Below the pieces are notes generated by a model. That model was not told the origin of the DNA. It made no database searches and worked only from the letters and a program-made list of their open reading frames with translations. From NCBI RefSeq assembly GCF_018812025.1, contig NC_063066.1:1672692-1736691 (forward strand): a DNA stretch of 64,000 nucleotides, written 5' to 3'. Shown here piece after piece: positions 12,672 through 25,205 of this stretch. Positions within the stretch are counted from its first letter, which is position 1, and each line of letters opens with the position of its first letter. Source of the stretch: Megalobrama amblycephala. Lineage: Eukaryota; Chordata; Actinopteri; Cypriniformes; Xenocyprididae. Position numbers and translations under genes: made by a program.

Positions 12672-12912
12672 TAGAGCTGGGACAATACAATATTTTCCAA
12701 ATGCATCGCAAATCAATTCCGATCTTAGTTTTTAACAGCAGATGGCGCTCTAGACTAGTTTTTAACCGCATGCTCAAATGCTCATGAAGAAGAGTGCTCG
12801 TGCTAAGCTCAGAATCGATTCGAGAGAGAATTGCGATGGATTCGGAAAATATCAGAATCGCTCCAGAATTATTTCTCAATTTGCGATGCATCGATTTATT
12901 GTCCCAGCTCTA
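12672..12912. mobile_element. Palindromic hAT-like MITE, copy 2 (internal deletion)
   Basis: Runs from tagagctgggacaata to ttattgtcccagctcta, flanked by CTACTTTA (12664-12671) and CTACTTTG (12913-12920), an 8-bp duplication with one mismatch. Relative to copies 1 and 3 the central ~200 bp is missing: the sequence jumps from 'gaagaagagtgctcgtg' directly to 'ctaagctcagaatcgattcg'. Confidence 0.85.
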
Positions 12913-12965
12913 CTACTTTGTCAAGTTAATGACGTTAATAAAACCGCTGTTTTACATTGTAATTA

Positions 12966-13979
12966 GACTTGTGCCGATATTCTGTAATTCGATTTATCAC
13001 GATAATGAATATGCACGGTATTGTTATCGTGGGCACCTCAAAATACCGTAAATAACAATTTATTACCAATTATTAAAATATTTATAATGTATTTAAGAAT
13101 ACTTTCCTCATCAACCGTATAAAATGCACAATACCGCTGTATTCTGCGTCAAAGGGACACGCGCTCAGATGTAAACAAGCCCAATGTGCATGAGAAGCAC
13201 ATGATGGAACGAGTGAAGGAGACGCGCTGAATGAAAGTGCGCGTTCACTCTCTGACAGCAGAGGGCGCTGATGGAACAGCAGAAATGCAGCGGTTACCCC
13301 GGAAACCGTGCAAACAAAGCAGCTGCAAGTTTTTAAAATGCTTCAAACAGCCATTCAGTTTTTTGTCATCTCATCAAAGCACCAAATACTATTAGTATTT
13401 ATATAATAGGCTATTTATTTCCAAACTTAAACATTTTTATATTTTAATCTGGACTACAACATGCCCTAATGATTAGAAATGTTCTGATTATTTGTTATTG
13501 TTCAGTAAAACTTTGAGACGTACGGCTTCATTAGTTAACATGTTAATTCATTATTACCAAACTGACAATGAAAAATACTTATAAAGCATTAATTATTCTT
13601 AGTTACTGTTTAATAACATTACTAAAATCAAAAGAACTTATTTAATGGACCTGAGATAAAACTAACAATGATCAGTTGTGTTTCTTAACTAACATTAACA
13701 AAAATAATGCTTACTGTATCAAATGTAGCTATTGCTCAATCTTAGTTAATGCATTAAATAGTGAGACCTTATTAAGTGTTTCCTGTTGTTCTTTATAGTC
13801 TAATTCTTTTACACTTTAATCTGTTTGAAAATTTTTCTGTATTATTGTATTTAAACATTCAGAGTTTTTTTATACTATGACAACACTTTTTTTGCAACTT
13901 ATTTCAATATCGTGATAATACCGTATACTGTGATAAAAGCTTCAGCAATTAATCGCAACATGAAAATTTGATACCGTCA
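12966..13979. mobile_element. hAT MITE 'tagacatgtgccgata' family, copy 1
   Basis: Nearly collinear with 62576-63589, where termini and an 8-bp target duplication are intact. Starts tagacttgtgccgatattct, with 'atttatcacgataatgaata' just inside. The right side holds the inverted 'aatatcgtgataataccgta' and stops at 'ataccgtca', about ten bases short of the terminus seen in the other copy. No coding capacity. Confidence 0.85.
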
Positions 13980-15105
13980 ATTTTTAATGTAATTAAAAAT
14001 AAATGCAACCTTGGTGAGCAGAAGAGACATTTCTAAAGCATGAAACTTGAATGCTCTCTGTCTGTTTCATCGAGAGCTGTTGTTTGTTCTGGTGTCTTTA
14101 GAGACTCGTGTTCTCTGGAGGTGTGTTGCTGCCGGTTTGTTCTGTTTGTGTGGCTGTGGCGGTTTGATTCAGCCTAGAGTTTAACCTCTCGTGGAGGCCA
14201 TCGTGCTTTTGCCTGCGAGTTTTCTTTCATTCCTCTCCATCATCCTTCTATCTCATTTGTTTGCTTGCTTTTTGTGCCTGAGGTCTGTCAGGAGAGGTCA
14301 TGTTTACCCAGAGTGCACTAAGGCCGGGAAGGACAGATTTTCCCATAAGGCATTGCTCCCGCAACCCTCTCAGAGTTCACTCTCAATTTCTCTGTCATAC
14401 ACCATTAGAGCCCCGGACCTTTGATTCGGGCGCTGACACCCACACAGCCCTCGCTCACACTGCTCTTACTGATCCCTGCTCACAGAAAAACTCTTCAAGG
14501 CTGCTGAACAGTGTCGAAACTCACTCTTGATGCCGTCATTTTAAGAAAGATAACTGTAAATATTACAGTAAACCCCAGAGGATGATGTCGTTCTGTTTAT
14601 TATAAGCGCTGCAGTTTTGTCCTCTCTTTAAAGCAGGATGGATTCTGATTGGCTGCTGATGTTTTTGTTCATAAAACATTTTACTTTCAAAATTATATGT
14701 GCAGATTCTGAAAATAAAGATTGCTTGCAAGTGTGAACACACCCTAAAACTAAATTCCTAATTTTTTCAAAACCGTATGAAAACCATAGAGCACATTTGT
14801 ACGTGCATTTTTACATTTTAATCTTATTTTTTTTCATTGATCCATTAATATTTTATCCTAAAAGTGCCTTCAGACATTCGCAGTGTTCAAATAATTATGT
14901 CTTATGATTTTTGTTTAAGCATACATGACCATTATTTGTACTCATGTGCTTTCATAGATTTTATTGGTCGTTTCATAACCCACACATCCGGATCAATAGA
15001 GCTGATTAACATTCGCCACAGTTCACTGATCTCAATGTGTGCCCTATATGAGCAGGGTCACTAACTCAAACTAAAACCATGAAAAACATTTGTTACTTGA
15101 AATAA
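13980..15105. other. Repeat fragments, no gene
   Basis: 13985-14035 is a short inverted fragment of the repeat found at 24990-25205 (complement reads ctcaccaaggttgcatttat). 14530-14760 is an inverted relative of the MITE at 1706-2491 (shares ggatggattctgattggctg). No coding sequence is recognisable. Confidence 0.5.
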
Positions 15106-15870
15106 AGAGGACATATAATGCCTCTTTCCACAAGATGTAATATAAGTCTCTGGTGTCTCCAGAATGTGTCTGTGAAGTTTCAGCTCAAAATCCCCCACAG
15201 ATCATTTATTATAGCTTGTCAAATTTGCCTCTATTTGGGTGTGAGCAAAAACACGCCGTTTTTGTGCGTGTCCCTTTATGCAAATGAGCTGCTGCTCCCC
15301 GCCCCCTTTCCAGAAGAGGGCGGAGCTTTAACAGCTCAACAACAACAAAGCTGGAGAATCTCACGCAGCCAAAATGAGGAAAGTGTTCAGCCTTACATTG
15401 TTCAAACCGGAGTCGACACTGATGGAGAGACTCAGGAAGAAGTTACAACTTTTAGACGTTTCTGAATGGTTAGTGGATAAATTGATGTAGTTGCTGTGGA
15501 GTTGATTCAACTCATCCACTAGCATGTGCCGTCATGTTCATCTTTTGTGTTGAATTGACCCTCGTTTGGCGTAAAATGACGGCATGTCAACAACACTCTA
15601 CTACAACAACTCTTCCTCTTCTCTAAAGCAGCCCAACATGGCCCCGCCCCCTTTGTTGTGTGTTCTCGGGGGCGGGGTTTATGTAAATTTTAGGGTTTGT
15701 GATGTCACTAACCCGGGAAGAAGCTCGTTGTAGTCCCTACCAGCCATCTATAAAAGAAAATATCTCTTTGCATTGAACTTTAAGCAACTTCACAGATGTT
15801 GTTTATGCTCAAACAGCAACATTACACACTAACTAAAGCTAAAAAAGTGAAATCATAATCAACCACCCCT
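15106..15870. mobile_element. TTAA-type MITE
   Basis: The left end reads agaggacatataatgcctct and the right end tcaaccacccct, followed by TTAA at 15871-15874. The first ~90 bp (aagatgtaatataagtctct to gtttcagctcaaaatccc) is the inverted equivalent of the right end of the family at 17978-18946 and 20722-21661, so the two families share a terminal module. The internal 'gggcggggtttatgtaaatt' and 'atgcaaatgagctgctgctc' are typical of cyprinid copies. No TTAA remains on the left. Confidence 0.65.
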
Positions 15871-17223
15871 TTAAAAAGCAGGAGACGCCCTTTAGGGTCG
15901 AGTGCATGTAGATGTATAGATGGTTTGATTCCTGCTGTGTCAGCCATCTGTTCCTTCAGGGTTTGTGTGTCAGATTCACTCCCACACACTGTACAATATG
16001 TCCGTACCTTTAATATAACGAGTTCAAACCTGTTAATTGGTTACACAAAGACAGATGCTGTACAGGTCATTTTACTGGTTTGAAATGACATGATGGTGTC
16101 ACTCTTACTTCAACAACACATCATTTTATGATATTCATGCCATTTTGAACTGTATAATATATACAGTAGTGGCCAGAAGTGATGATATTTGTTTTTTAAT
16201 GACCCTATAAGTTTGATTAAACCATCAAAATAATGTGATGTCTTTACGTTGAATGTCTGGCCATCATCTCCGGTGTGTTTGCTCAGTTTGTGTCCTGCAC
16301 ATCTCCATGATGTTCTCTTGTATCTCAGCTGACCGTTGGCCGTTGTTCACGTTCACTCTCGTCAGCCATCTGCCCGTGCCGACGGTTCAGCGGGTGAGCG
16401 AGGGATCGGCCGGATTCACTGATGTGAACTCAAATGTGTTTTAAATGAATTCTGGGCTTCTCGCCCACACCCTAAGTATGCCACATAACAAACATGAGCA
16501 GAAAGGTGCACAGCATCGGTGTGTTCTGTCTCCAAACACACAGCCAAACGGAAACATGAATTTGCACCTCTCGATAAAAGAGGCGTCTCGGGCGGGCGGA
16601 GGGAGGTTTCTGTGGTTTCACAGTGTGACAGAAGCTGATATTCCTCTGTCAGCTCCGATAAACTACTTCCTGCTAACGCTGACTGTTATGACAGCCAACA
16701 TGTTTTCTAAGAATGAGTCCTAAAACCTGGGAATAAGTTCACATTTGAGCACTTCCGGTTCCAGTGTCCTGAAGTCAGTGGGGTTTTGGTTAAATCTGTT
16801 GACCCACTTGTGATTCTTTTATTTAAGTGTTTTGAGAAAAGTGGTTGATAATCGGGTCAGAGGTTGTTAAACGTCATCAATCCTGATGCTGAAAACTCAT
16901 CTCCTCTGGACACTCTTGCAAACTATTCCAACTAAAACTTTAAAACGTTAAAAAAAGATTTTAACTATATTGAGTAAATGAGATGTGGGAATGGTGGTGA
17001 TGAAGTCATGCAAACGTGGCTCTGTTCATTTGTGCAGAATTTCCTGATGAACAAAACACATCAGAGTTGGTGTCAGAGTTTATTTTCTGCAGTAGTCGAT
17101 GGGAAAATCCTATTGGTTTTTGTTGATTGAACCAGTGTGATTGTGGCCTATAAAATCCCTGCAGCGCTTCTATATTTAACTTTTTTACTTCATGTTCTTC
17201 AGGGTCACAGCAGGACTAGACAC
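15871..17223. other. Nothing recognised
   Basis: No repeat pairs or convincing exons. A 63-codon frame at 16253-16444 overlaps a splice-like 'ctcag ... cggtgag' interval but has no coding-like pattern and I do not call it. Confidence 0.4.
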
Positions 17224-17806
17224 TAGCTGTGTTTCCATCCACCTGTTTTAATGCACATTTTGGGATAAACACTGGATGGAAACACCAAGATTTGCATAAA
17301 TTATAAAAACGTATGCGCTAAATTGGGTAAATCTGATAAGAAGACATGCATAAACTACGATGGAAACATTTACTGAGTAAATCCCTCATGTGACTGTGCC
17401 TCAGCAGAGGCTGTGATTGGATAACTGGACTAATCAGTGGACCAATCACATCGCAGCATCTCAAATGTTGGTTTGAGTCTGTCATCAGAATGATTTGGTT
17501 TAATTCCTCCAGAAGCGTCTCACACGATTGTGTTCCCAAACACCAGCATCCGAACACAAGATCACATGACAGCGTTTATTGTGTTTCGTCTGACGCTCTG
17601 AGACCAACTCATTCATGATGGAGGAGAAAAGAGCCTGATTGAATCAACTTACATTCTTATTACTTATAATTTGAGCCAATTTACCAGGAAGTGATGATTT
17701 TGTTCTCTTGAACACGAGATGGAAACGCTGCTTTATTCACTAATGTTTTATGCCATAGTCCAATTTGCGCACAAGTTAAATTCACAACTTTGGATGGAAA
17801 CAGCTA
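17224..17806. mobile_element. MITE with 'tagctgtgtttccatcca' ends
   Basis: The left terminus tagctgtgtttccatcca is the inverted complement of the right terminus tggatggaaacagcta. 'gatggaaacaccaag' and 'gatggaaacatttact' motifs recur inside. Length is 583 bp, with no transposase. A target duplication could not be defined, so the superfamily is open. Confidence 0.75.
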
Positions 17807-17977
17807 ACGACTGCATTCGTTGTGTAATGTCTGTAGGTTCAGACAAGACTTTTACTTCTTATCATCATGGGCATTATACCAAATTTCGGAAACTTCTCCG
17901 GCTCCAATATTTGATTTTGTTAATATTTTTTTCTGTAGAAAGACAAACATAAATAATGATGAAAGCCAAAATATTAA

Positions 17978-18946
17978 AGGTGCCCTAGAATTAAAAATTG
18001 AATTTATCTTGGCATAGTTGAATAACAAGAGTTCAGTACATGGAAATGACATACAGTGAGTCTCAAACTCCATTGTTTCCTCCTTCTTATATAAATCTCA
18101 TTTGTTTAAAAGACCTCCGAAGAACAGGCGAATCTCAACATAACACCGACTGTTACGTAACAGTCGGGATCATTAATATGTATGACCCCAATATTTGCAT
18201 ATACCAGCTCATGTTCAAGGCATTAGACAAGGGCAGCCAGTATTAACGTCTGGATCTGTGCACAGCTGAATCATCAGACTAGGTAAGCAAGCAAGAACAA
18301 CAGTGAAAAATGGCAGATGGAGCAATAATAACTGACATGATCCATGATAACATGATATTTTTAGTGATATTTGTAAATTGTCTTTCTAAATGTTTCGTTA
18401 GCATGTTGCTAATGTACTGTTAAATGAGGTTAAAGTTACCATCGTTTCTTACTGTATTCACGGAGACAAGAGCCGTCGCTATTTTCATTTTTAAACACTT
18501 GCAGTCTGTATAATTCATAAACACAACTTCATTCTTTATAAATCTCTCCAACAGTGTAGCATTAGCCGTTAGCCACAGAGCACTATCAAACTCATTCAGA
18601 ATCAAATGTAAACATCCAAATAAATACTATACTCACATGATCCAATGCATGCATGTAGTATGCATGACAAACACTTTGTAAAGATCCATTTTGAGGGTTA
18701 TATTAGCTGTGTGAACTTTGTTTATGCACTGTTTAAGGCAAGCACGAGCTCTGTGGGCGGAGACTGCGAGCATTTAAAGGGGCCGCAGCCTGAATCGTTG
18801 CATTTCTAATGATGCCCCAAAATAGGCAGTTAAAAAAATGAATTAAAAAAAATCTATGTAGTATTTTGAGCTGAAACTTCACAGACACATTCAGGGGACA
18901 CCTTAGACTTATATTACATCTTATGAAAAAACATTCGATGGCACCT
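17978..18946. mobile_element. piggyBac-type MITE, copy 1
   Basis: Flanked by TTAA at 17974-17977 and 18947-18950. Left terminus is AGGTGCCCTAGAATT and right terminus ACATTCGATGGCACCT, inverted complements. TTAA target choice with duplication is the mark of piggyBac-class transposition. It is about 95% similar to 20722-21661. A 68-codon frame at 18040-18246 recurs almost unchanged in the second copy, but as repeat identity rather than coding constraint. Confidence 0.88.
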
Positions 18947-18950
18947 TTAA

Positions 18951-20717
18951 ATGCCACAGATGAATATTTACTGAGTAATCACTATTTTCACCTGAGATTC
19001 GGAGCCAAATTAGAGGGGTGTAAAAATGACTTTATAAAGATGACAGCATCATCATTTTATTTTCACACAGAGATTGGTAGATTAATTAGTAAAATCTGTT
19101 TTGTTTCATTATATGCCAACAGTGACCGTTCAAAAATGGGGAAAAAGCACTTTGTGTGTGTTTTTGCCTCAAGTTTACATGACTGTAACTCAAGAAGTAT
19201 TAAAGATATCTTAATATCCTTTTACTATCTGGTTCTTAACAAACTTTTCTTTTGGTATCTTCATTTTAAAGGCCCTCGATGGTTCAATCCCAGAGATATG
19301 AAGATCTTAATGTGGCTCCATGAGTAAATTGGTCAATTGTACACATTTTCAGTAGTCAAAAATGAAATGTGGTAAATGGATGTAGTCATGGGACTTGGTG
19401 AAACTTTTTTTGTGCAAGGAACAAACCAAAATTTGTCATATATGCCTTGTAAAAGCTTGTAATAAAGCAAAACCTCATATAGACTGCTGTGATGATCATT
19501 CGTGGTGCTCTTTCTCCTGGAAAAGAGTAAAAAGGTGTAAATTGTCCTTTTAATGAGATCAGAACCAGAAATACAGTGAGAATCACATTGATTGTTGGTC
19601 CCAGTGCGTTTATTCAATTGAAGCCACTGTAAATGCACAGCTTTTGTAGTGTTTCGAGCTGATCAAGCCATTAACTTTCTCTGCATTTTCACTTTCATTT
19701 ATCACAATAAACTAGCTTCTCAAGCAGCGGAGGAATCAATCTGCAGGAATACCTGCTTTAACTGGCCTCCTGTTCTCTCGCTCTCCATTACACTCTTCAT
19801 TCATCTCCCTCCAGCTCCACCAGACTCAGCTCTTCCCTCATTTCCCTGCTCAAGACACCGATTGATTGGGATTGGTCTCGCTGCTGATTGTGATGGTTTT
19901 TGGGTTCTTTGTGCCCTCACAGTACTCTATCTTCCTGTCTCGTGATGGAAGCGCTGGGGTTTCATGTCCAGACCTGAGAACGGGGACAGGGAACCATTAA
20001 GAATGATTAAGGAAAAGCTCAGGGTGGTTTTACATCTCCTTGACCTGCAGCTCAAACACTGTGGAGATGGAAGCATCTCATTATGTTGGAGGAATCCGGA
20101 GGTTAATGGTGTCATGTGTCATGTGAAGGACGCTGCTTTCATCGCTCGTCGCTGTTCTTAACTGCCTGTTATATTGCTGGATTTAGCGATGCGGTATAAT
20201 GCTTGTTTTTGTTCTTGTAAGCAAAACAGTCTCATTACTGTGCTGTTTTATTGTTCAGCTGCAATTTTACCGTTTTCAACCTGACTGTAATTCTAGGTGA
20301 ACTCAGAGATGAGGGAAAGCTGGATCCAAATTCACATCGAGAGAGAATTCTCCTTCTTCATGCTGATTAGCATCTCTTTCTCATTGGCTTATTTTGGTGA
20401 TATTCCACGTGTGAGATCTGATTGGTTGCTTGTTGATAAGCATCTTTGTGTCCTTCAGACTGATTCACTGTCCTGTAGGTGTATCGTATCATCGTGGAAA
20501 CAAAGACGTCCCTGTCTCAATCTGTCCTTGAAAGCGCTCTGTTGACCAGTCGAGGAATCTCGGTTGACTTTCACCAGCGTTCGGCTCAGTTTTCTTTCTC
20601 TTTATGGAGGTTCAGCTTAGAAATGTGCACACAATAACTCCCTGTCTCAGTGCACATGCTATTTCAGTGATGAATAATGAATATATATGTAGCCAGATTC
20701 ATTTGCCAGTGCTTATG
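18951..20717. other. Nothing recognised between two MITE copies
   Basis: Contains a 134-codon open frame at 18923-19327 that starts inside the MITE end and has no coding-like features. No repeat structure noticed. Confidence 0.4.
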
Positions 20718-20721
20718 TTAA

Positions 20722-21661
20722 AGGTGCCCTCGAATGAAAAATTGAATTTATCTTGGCATAGTTGAATAACAAGAGTTCAGTACATGGAAATGACATACAG
20801 TGAGTCTCAAACCCCATTGTTTCCTCCTTCTTATATAAATCTCATTTGTTTAAAAGACCTCCGAAGAACAGGTGAATCTCAACATAATACTGAATGTTAC
20901 GTAACAGTCGGGATCATTAATATGTACGCCCCCAATATTTGCATATGCCAGCTCATGTTCAAGGCATTAGACAAGGGCAGCCAGTATTAACGTCTGGATC
21001 TGTGCACAGCTGAATCATCAGACTAGGTAAGCAAGCAAGAACAACAGCAAAAAATGGCAGATGGAGCAATAATAACTGACATGATCCATGATATCATGAT
21101 ATTTTTAGTGATATTTGTAAACTGTCTTTCTAAATGTTTCGTTAGCATGTTGCTAATGTACTGTTAAATGTGGTTAAAGTTACCATCGTTTCTTACTGTA
21201 TTCACGGAGACAAGAGCCGTCGCTATTTTCATTTTTAAACACTTGCAGTCTGTATAATTCATAAACACAACTTCATTCTTTATAAATCTCTCCAACAGTG
21301 TAGCATTAGCCGTTAGCCACGGAGCACAGCCTCAAATTCATTCAGAATCAAATGTAAACAATATAACAGTATACAATACTCACATAATCCGACACATGCA
21401 TGACGAACACTTTGTAAAGATCCATTTGAGGGTTATATTAGCTGTGTAAACTTTGTTTATGCACTGTTCAAGGCAAGCGCGAGCTCCAGGGGCGTGGAGC
21501 ACGAGAATTAAAGGGCCAGTAGCCCTGAATCGTTGCATTTCTAATGATGCCCCAAAATAGGCAGTTAAAAAAGGCAGTATTTTGAGCTGAAACTTCACAG
21601 ACACATTCAGGGGACACCTTAGACTTATATTACATCTTGTAAAAAAAGTTCTAGGGCACCT
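20722..21661. mobile_element. piggyBac-type MITE, copy 2
   Basis: Flanked by TTAA at 20718-20721 and 21662-21665, with termini AGGTGCCCTCGAATG and TTCTAGGGCACCT. Collinear with copy 1 and in the same orientation, with a few short indels, for example around 'ggcagttaaaaaa' near the right end. Confidence 0.88.
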
Positions 21662-21665
21662 TTAA

Positions 21666-22298
21666 GGTTATTGGCATTGGGTGATAACCCAATTGGAAAA
21701 TGCAAAGTATAATTTGTTTCAAATATTTTTTTTTAAAGGTATACTATGTTTTTTTTTAAAAAAGTCAATGCTGGCATTTTAATGCAAGAGTCTGCTGGCA
21801 TTTTATCATTACACAATATTTTGAAGGTTGTTGGAGTTTAGATGTGATTTATAGAAGTGGCAACTGAGGGAAGAACTAATTTTGAGTTTGTAGTTTTGTG
21901 TCACTGAATTTAATAATTGGAAAAAAAACCTAAATATTGGTTGCATGCAGAGAGCTGTTGAAGAACACTGCATTCATTCACGGTTGCACGTTACTGCAGA
22001 TGAATATCCGTGCTGTAGATGGGCTGATGGTTTACAGTTCGTTGAAGTTCAGTTTGGGTTTAATGTTTATTTTCCCCTGAACACACCCTCTCTGAACACA
22101 CACTGCGTCTGTACAGTCACATTACAGTCTTTTAACAGCACACATATAATTCATGTTTTATTACATAGGAAAAAAAAGTACTAAAAAATGAAAGAGCATT
22201 AATGCAACCAGCAACCTCCAGATCAAATATTTTATGCACATGTATGTTATTCGAAAGCACAAATAGACTTTTTAGGTTTACAACTGATGTAGTGTTAA
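21666..22298. other. Nothing recognised
   Basis: A+T-rich, no tandem or inverted structure seen, no coding evidence. Confidence 0.4.
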
Positions 22299-22530
22299 AG
22301 TCGGCATGAAATGGAAGTTGCACTAGTCTTTTCTTCCCTATTGTGCTGTTTATCCGAGTGAAACGTTTGCAAACAAGAACAAATGTAGGGCGAGGCTTGA
22401 TTGGATGGTTGTGGTTTGCTATTGGTGGATCTCATGTGAGTGACAGGTTGCCCCGCCCTCATCATCAGAGAAGAGGGAGAAGAAGATATTCTGATTCAAG
22501 ATTACCAGAACATGAATTTAAATCATTTAG
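22299..22530 (+). mobile_element. TTAA MITE left-end fragment, copy 1
   Basis: Begins AGTCGGCATGAAATGGA immediately after TTAA (22295-22298). Homologous to 30750-31005 over about 230 bp, including ttgcaaacaagaacaaatgt and ggtggatctcatgtgagtga. The right terminus is not found, so it is probably truncated. Confidence 0.65.
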
Positions 22531-22973
22531 AATAAACACTGCAACATTGCATGAAAAGAATAAGAATTATCTATTTTGATTTCATGGTAACTTTTTTAAA
22601 AAATTCAACCGATTTAAAGGTTATTGCAAAACAACAACAAAAATCAATAATTATAATAGAAGCAGAACTACTTTTATTATTAGTAGTAGTAGTAATATTA
22701 TTGGATCACTGTATATGGATTTTATAGTTATACTTCAGGGTTTCCCCCTAGAAAATGAATAGTTTCTCCTCTTTCACACACACCTTTGTTCTTTCTCTCC
22801 GTCCATCATTTTGTGTTTCTGTTTACTTCATTTTAACTGTCCATGATTTACAAGCATCTGGATGTTGAGATTTGTTTAATTGTTTGAATGAAGCGGGTCG
22901 TTGGTGAGATTAATTAGCAAGATGCTGCCAGATGGAGGACAGGAAACAGAATCAGCATCAACTCTGAGCTCAC

Positions 22974-22975
<2 letters not shown>

Positions 22976-23030
<55 letters not shown>
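22976..23030. repeat. (CA)n microsatellite
   Basis: Uninterrupted CA dinucleotides for about 55 bp. Confidence 0.97.
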
Positions 23031-23033
<3 letters not shown>

Positions 23034-24456
23034 TTGTTTTGCTATCATAATGAGGACTCACCATAGGCGTAAAAGTTTTTATACTGTACAAACTGTACAT
23101 TGTTTAGTGTGTTTTTAAAGAATGTCCTCATATTTCATGTTTACGTCGTAATCCCCATGACATTATACACATTTGTGTCCTCATAAATCATGAAAACAAG
23201 CACACACACACACTATCAGGATGATTAATCGGGGCTGCACACACTCTCTACACCAGATCATTTAATTCCGTCTGTTTAATGTTCTGTCATATACATCTGC
23301 TCATGGCTGCTTTAGAGAGCAAATGTTTATCCCGTCTCATCCGCCAACTCAGAGAACGCCACGAGGCAGGAATATGATATCAAACAACATTAATCTCACC
23401 TCTCACTCGATAACCACTAAACCTCAGTTCTGTACGGACAGAGATAACCTCTTTCCACACTTCGTATTGTGAAATCACTGAAACTCTTACTACACTATTG
23501 AATCATTCAGTTCGTTTCACAATAGATAAAATGACTGAATTACAAGTTTGTCTTGGATGAATGTCATACTTGAGCAGTTTAATGTCAACATTTCATCACA
23601 CCTCAGGTGGGTTCAGGCGCTAGTTTGCTTGTTTATTTCTCTGCATGTCAGAGAGCTTTTTCTTGGATTGTTTATTTTTACTCTGTTTGAACAGCGTAAA
23701 TTCACTCAACTGATCCTGTGAGGTGAACATGTACAGAAGAAGAAGCATATGGTGACAAAATGATATTACTTTGCTTATTGCACATTTCATGCCAAACATG
23801 CATTCAGTGAATCTGGACCTCTGAGCTCCGGAGGCGGGGCTAATTAGCAAATTCATAGATCTGCGTATACTAAATGAGGCAAGGGTGTCGAGTTACATTC
23901 AAGCTATTTTAAGGCATGAAGACTTTTTTTTTTCTCAAAGGAAAAAACTCATTCTGGTGATCAAAGAAGAGTTTTATGGGATCAAATTGACTACAGAGAG
24001 ACTTTAATGCAAAGCTGCCATACAGAACTGAGCTCATGTTCTTAAACATCCCTTTTCTTTTTAAGTCATTATGTGAACTTAATTGGATTTTGAATCTCAC
24101 TCTTTCATAGTGACACCCTCATTCAGGATGAAAATGCCTTGGCTTTGTTCCATTACACGGATGAACACACTCTGGGAAGGTGTTGGATTTGGACTCGTCC
24201 GTCGTTGCGGCCGCAGAACTTTATTGAGCTGCTGTGCTTCAGGTCGCGCCGTGGGTCAAGTTTCCTCAGATCTGCCAATCCGTTAAACTTTGACCTCGTC
24301 TGGTTCAAGCCTCTTCATCCTCCCATCCATCCATCCGTCGCTTCTCTCCGTCTCTGTCGTTTATCTTCCTCTTTCCCACTTAACATCTTCATCAATATTT
24401 CACACACAGATCAACACACTGCTGTTCCTTTTGTCTGCATTCCAGAATAAACTCTC

Positions 24457-24458
<2 letters not shown>

Positions 24459-24500
<42 letters not shown>
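24459..24500. repeat. (TG)n microsatellite
   Basis: About 42 bp of pure GT/TG. Confidence 0.97.
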
Positions 24501-24502
<2 letters not shown>

Positions 24503-24989
24503 CTGCATTCAAAGCTTTTAAGTCGCAGAGATTTATGATCTAGGCCACAAAAGTTTGTAATGTCTCTGAAACTAAACTAAACAACAGAATTGCAAATCGC
24601 TTTTCTGACATGTTTCCCGAACACTCCCCCTAAACAAGACCAAACTCACGCCATTGATTGAGCCAACAAACATGACCACTTCCTGTTTCCTGTGTGTGGC
24701 TTGACTGAGTTAAGCTGGCCGTTCTCCATCACTCATCCAGACAGGTTCTGACCTCTGTCCGTGAGCGCTGAGCTTTGATTGGTCCCTCTGCTTCAGACGA
24801 GCGTTTGGATTGGTCCCCGAGGGGTTTGCTGACTGCCGTCATTTGTTTTTTTGTGGGTTTAAATGGACAGGTTTATGTGTCACAACACATTATTCAGTTT
24901 ATGAATAATGTAAACCAGACACATAATCTAAACCTTAACATCACTGAGCTTTCCGTTTTTGCGATCGATCGTAAGTTTGGAATAATTAA

Positions 24990-25205
24990 GATGTTTAATG
25001 TTTTTGAAAAGCTGCTTTTATTTGATCAAAAATACAGTAAAAATTGCGAAATGTTTTTACAATGTAAATCAGCTGTTTTCTATGTGAATATATAGTAAAG
25101 TGTAATTTATATCCAGTGATCAAAGCTGAATTTTCAGCATCATTACTCCAGATTTCAGTGTCACATGATCCTTCAGAAATCATTCTGATATGATGATTTG
25201 ATCTG
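24990..25205 (+). repeat. Common fish interspersed repeat, fragment
   Basis: Wording such as tttatttgatcaaaaataca, gaattttcagcatcattact and cagtgtcacatgatccttca is that of a very abundant teleost repeat that I know by sequence but cannot classify. Adjoining segments of the same family lie at 54860-55045 (+) and 13985-14035 (-). Confidence 0.7.

Larger units (their letters stand above)
22531..24989. other. No gene; CA/TG microsatellites and a CA-associated repeat
   Basis: Contains (CA)n at 22976-23030, (TG)n at 24459-24500, and at 23035-23200 a stretch (tatcataatgaggactcacc ... tgtgtcctcataaatcatga) that often accompanies CA microsatellites in cyprinids. Everything else is unassigned. Confidence 0.45.

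Noticed and set aside
16320..16400. Interval with 'ctcag' before and 'cgggtgagcg' after, exon-like
   Set aside because: Only ~65 bp, no pyrimidine tract of note and no coding pattern.
18040..20990. Same 68-codon frame in two places (18040-18246 and 20784-20990)
   Set aside because: Both lie in copies of one non-coding MITE; differences are not biased to silent sites as far as I can see.
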